DNA from: Gilvimarinus polysaccharolyticus
GTDB taxonomy: Bacteria; Pseudomonadota; Gammaproteobacteria; Pseudomonadales; Cellvibrionaceae
Direction of reading: 5' to 3'
Length of the DNA stretch: 64,000 bases
NCBI RefSeq assembly: GCF_001187555.1
Contig: NZ_LFIJ01000001.1
Location: forward strand, 1,824,078-1,888,077
Shown: in pieces, positions 62,642 through 64,000 of the stretch
Layout of the letters: each line of letters opens with the position of its first letter
Numbering within the stretch: the first letter of the stretch is position 1
Position numbers and translations under genes: made by a program
The notes under the pieces: model-generated
What the model was told of the DNA's origin: nothing
The model's input: only the letters and a program-made list of their open reading frames with translations
Database searches by the model: none

Positions 62642-62887
62642 TATAAAATTTATACCAAAGCCCCTTTACAATCGCCCCCCTTTTGCTAAAATCAGAATTG
62701 CATAGTGGCCACTGCTACCAGTGGTACCTTTGTTAGAGCTTTCGTGACGCGGTAGCAAGCTCAGGGTTCATCCCGGCGTTCATATCAAGCCTTCGGGCTC
62801 AAATCAGTTGTACCAACCCAATGGGGAGAATCTTCCCGTTGGGGACAGATGTCTCCTCTTTTTTTGTTCCTAATTAGGAGAGAGACC
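62642..62887 (+). promoter_or_regulatory. Structured leader of the DUF3577 gene
   Basis: Starts with GTATAAA-A-TTTATAC (62641-62655). Contains AGCC-TTCG-GGCT (62788-62799) and a CCCAA..GGG / CCC..TTGGG stem (62817-62842), then a T-rich tract and AGGAGAG before the ATG. Possibly a regulatory RNA; tandem pseudoknot motifs such as STAXI are known near ICE genes but I cannot confirm one. Confidence 0.45.
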
Positions 62888-63640
62888 ATGTCTTACAACC
62901 AATCCAATGATAACCGTTACTTCAACCTTCACCTGGAAGGCTTCGCTAACTTGTACGATGCGCGAATGATTAATCCTAAGCAAGGACAATCATTTGAACC
63001 ATTCTTGCAAGTCCGTGCAACTTTTCTGCAAGGTAAAGCTGATGATGCTCAGCCTATATTCGTTGACCTTAAAGTCACGGGTAAGAAGGCCAAGAAAATC
63101 ATCGAGAAATTTCAACCTCAAATTGCTAATCGTGATATTAAGGTTAACGGCGTACTTAAAGCTGGCGATCTTCGTTTTACAATTGGTAATCCTAAAGCGC
63201 CTGGGCAAGAGCATCGAGTGTTCACTAGCGCTCGATTACTTTCAGTTAAGTACTTGAAAGTGGATGGCCAGCAGATTGAGCTGAGTCAGTTTGATGATGT
63301 TGATTCGAATGCAAATAGCGCTTATCAGCCTCAACAAGCTAATCCTACTACAAGCGCTATTGTGCCCGATCGCGTGACACTTGATCCGGCAGCGACTGAC
63401 TTTGCACAGCGTAAAGCTGAACTGGTTGCTGCTGGCTATACATGGAATCGTGATGACAGTACATGGGTTGCACCTCAGGAGAATAAAACACTCGAAGCGC
63501 AAGCCAGTGTTAACTCTCAAAGTCGTGTGGTTAAGCTCGATAAAAATCAACCTGATTTTGACGCCCGTAAAACCGAGCTGAAGAGTCAAGGCTACAAGTG
63601 GGATAGAGAGCAGACAGCGTGGGTATTGCCTGCCGCTTGA
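62888..63640 (+). CDS. DUF3577 (STY4534-like) element protein with two C-terminal repeats
   Basis: 250 residues. DUF3577 occupies about 1-135 ('YFNLHLEGFANLYDARMINP', 'FEPFLQVRATFLQG'). Two imperfect repeats follow, 162-196 and 213-248, sharing LD-x5-DF-x2-RK-x-EL-x3-GY-x-W-x-R-x4-WV-x-P. The duplicated module is not part of the short DUF3577 proteins I know. AGGAG before the ATG at 62888. Usually placed next to replication genes of ICEs. Confidence 0.72.
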   Translation: MSYNQSNDNRYFNLHLEGFANLYDARMINPKQGQSFEPFLQVRATFLQGKADDAQPIFVDLKVTGKKAKKIIEKFQPQIANRDIKVNGVLKAGDLRFTIGNPKAPGQEHRVFTSARLLSVKYLKVDGQQIELSQFDDVDSNANSAYQPQQANPTTSAIVPDRVTLDPAATDFAQRKAELVAAGYTWNRDDSTWVAPQENKTLEAQASVNSQSRVVKLDKNQPDFDARKTELKSQGYKWDREQTAWVLPAA

Positions 63641-63851
63641 AAGTCCGTCCCGATAAGAGTGGTTAAGGGCACCTGGCTGGCAGCATCGCTGTCAGTCCAG
63701 GTTGCCTGGATTTTTTATAGTGCTCTAACGCGCTGATACACCATTGTGGTGTGTTTGCGTTTTAGTGGGACCCGTGCTTAACGGGCTCCCTAATAGACTC
63801 ACTGAGCCTATTAGGGAGCCCGTTGGGCCGACAACACTAAAGGAGTACATC
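63641..63851 (+). promoter_or_regulatory. Leader with competing hairpins (attenuator candidate)
   Basis: CCTGG (63672-63676) can pair with CCAGG (63697-63701), which can instead pair with CCTGG (63705-63709) followed by ATTTTTT. Further on, ACGGGCTCCC (63781-63790) can pair with GGGACCCGT (63767-63775) or, as a 17-base arm 63780-63796, with 63808-63824. AGGAG follows at 63841. Confidence 0.5.
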
Positions 63852-64000
63852 ATGAGCATTCACACAGCGGCTAAGCCATCATCTCAATCAAACCTTTACC
63901 CCAATCATGTTATCGCGATAGGGGTATGTATTACCCAACACGTATCAGGCGGGTTAGCTCGGTATGTGGTGAAGACTATCCAGGGTATACAGGTGTTCAG
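63852..64000 (+). CDS. Partial hypothetical protein at the right edge
   Basis: Open frame from ATG at 63852 to the window end, 49 residues ('MSIHTAAKPSSQSNLYPNHV'). AGGAG lies 6 bases before the start. Family cannot be judged. Confidence 0.5.
   Translation, partial: MSIHTAAKPSSQSNLYPNHVIAIGVCITQHVSGGLARYVVKTIQGIQVF

Noticed and set aside
1-64000. CRISPR arrays, rRNA genes and insertion sequences
   Set aside because: No regularly spaced repeats, rRNA segments or transposase frames were seen in the window.

Overview
The window comes from a gammaproteobacterium chromosome, most likely near the Pseudomonas/Cellvibrio group. The first 10 kb carries prmC-prfA-hemA on the minus strand and, divergently, TPR lipoprotein-lolB-ispE-tRNA-Gln-prs-rplY-pth-ychF. 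To my knowledge this is the gene order seen in Pseudomonas. I cannot assign a genus from sequence alone.

Region 1 (1-10207) is housekeeping: translation termination, tetrapyrrole entry, outer-membrane lipoprotein assembly, isoprenoid and PRPP synthesis, and ribosome-associated proteins. Region 2 (10370-20402, minus strand) is a tightly packed, mostly overlapping seven-gene unit: a TVP38/flavin disulfide reductase fusion, a DUF547 protein, a TonB-dependent receptor, a YnjB/YnjC/YnjD-type ABC importer and a YnjF-type CDP-alcohol phosphatidyltransferase. Region 3 (20692-24896) holds an ECF-like sigma factor with a small zinc-finger anti-sigma candidate, a sterol desaturase-family protein, a TetR regulator with a palindromic operator in front of a DoxX-like gene, and small membrane proteins.

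Region 4 (25048-39186) is a zinc-starvation island. Three copies of a 13-bp dyad of the form GTTAT-N3-ATAAC, resembling Zur boxes, sit in front of (i) a TonB receptor/FecBCD-type importer, (ii) a ten-gene plus-strand operon of MerC-like protein, zinc-fingerless DksA, COG0523 GTPase, DUF1826, His-rich ZrgA-like protein, Zur, a second MerC-like protein, HisI, FolE2 and a SEC-C peptide, and (iii) a divergent DUF3299 gene and MacB-like ABC exporter/importer pair. Together they fit metal uptake plus replacement of zinc enzymes under a local Zur repressor.

Region 5 (39458-42141) is a short accessory cluster (PIN/NYN-like protein, a possibly frameshifted membrane protein, DUF2726 nuclease-like, PLD-like) just outside a tRNA-Met fragment.

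Region 6 (about 42773 to beyond 64000) is the left part of an integrative conjugative element of the PFGI-1/pKLC102 type, inserted in the 3' half of a tRNA-Met gene. It starts with parA/parB, DUF2857 and an STY4528-type replication gene that carries iteron-like dyads, continues with a parS-like site, the TIGR03761 and DUF3158 families, ssb, and a type IVb pilus operon pilL-N-O-P-Q-R-S-(second prepilin)-V, then a Cys-repeat lipoprotein, a DUF3577 gene with a duplicated C-terminal module, and two structured leader regions. Integrase, relaxase and type IV secretion genes must lie past the right edge if the element is complete.
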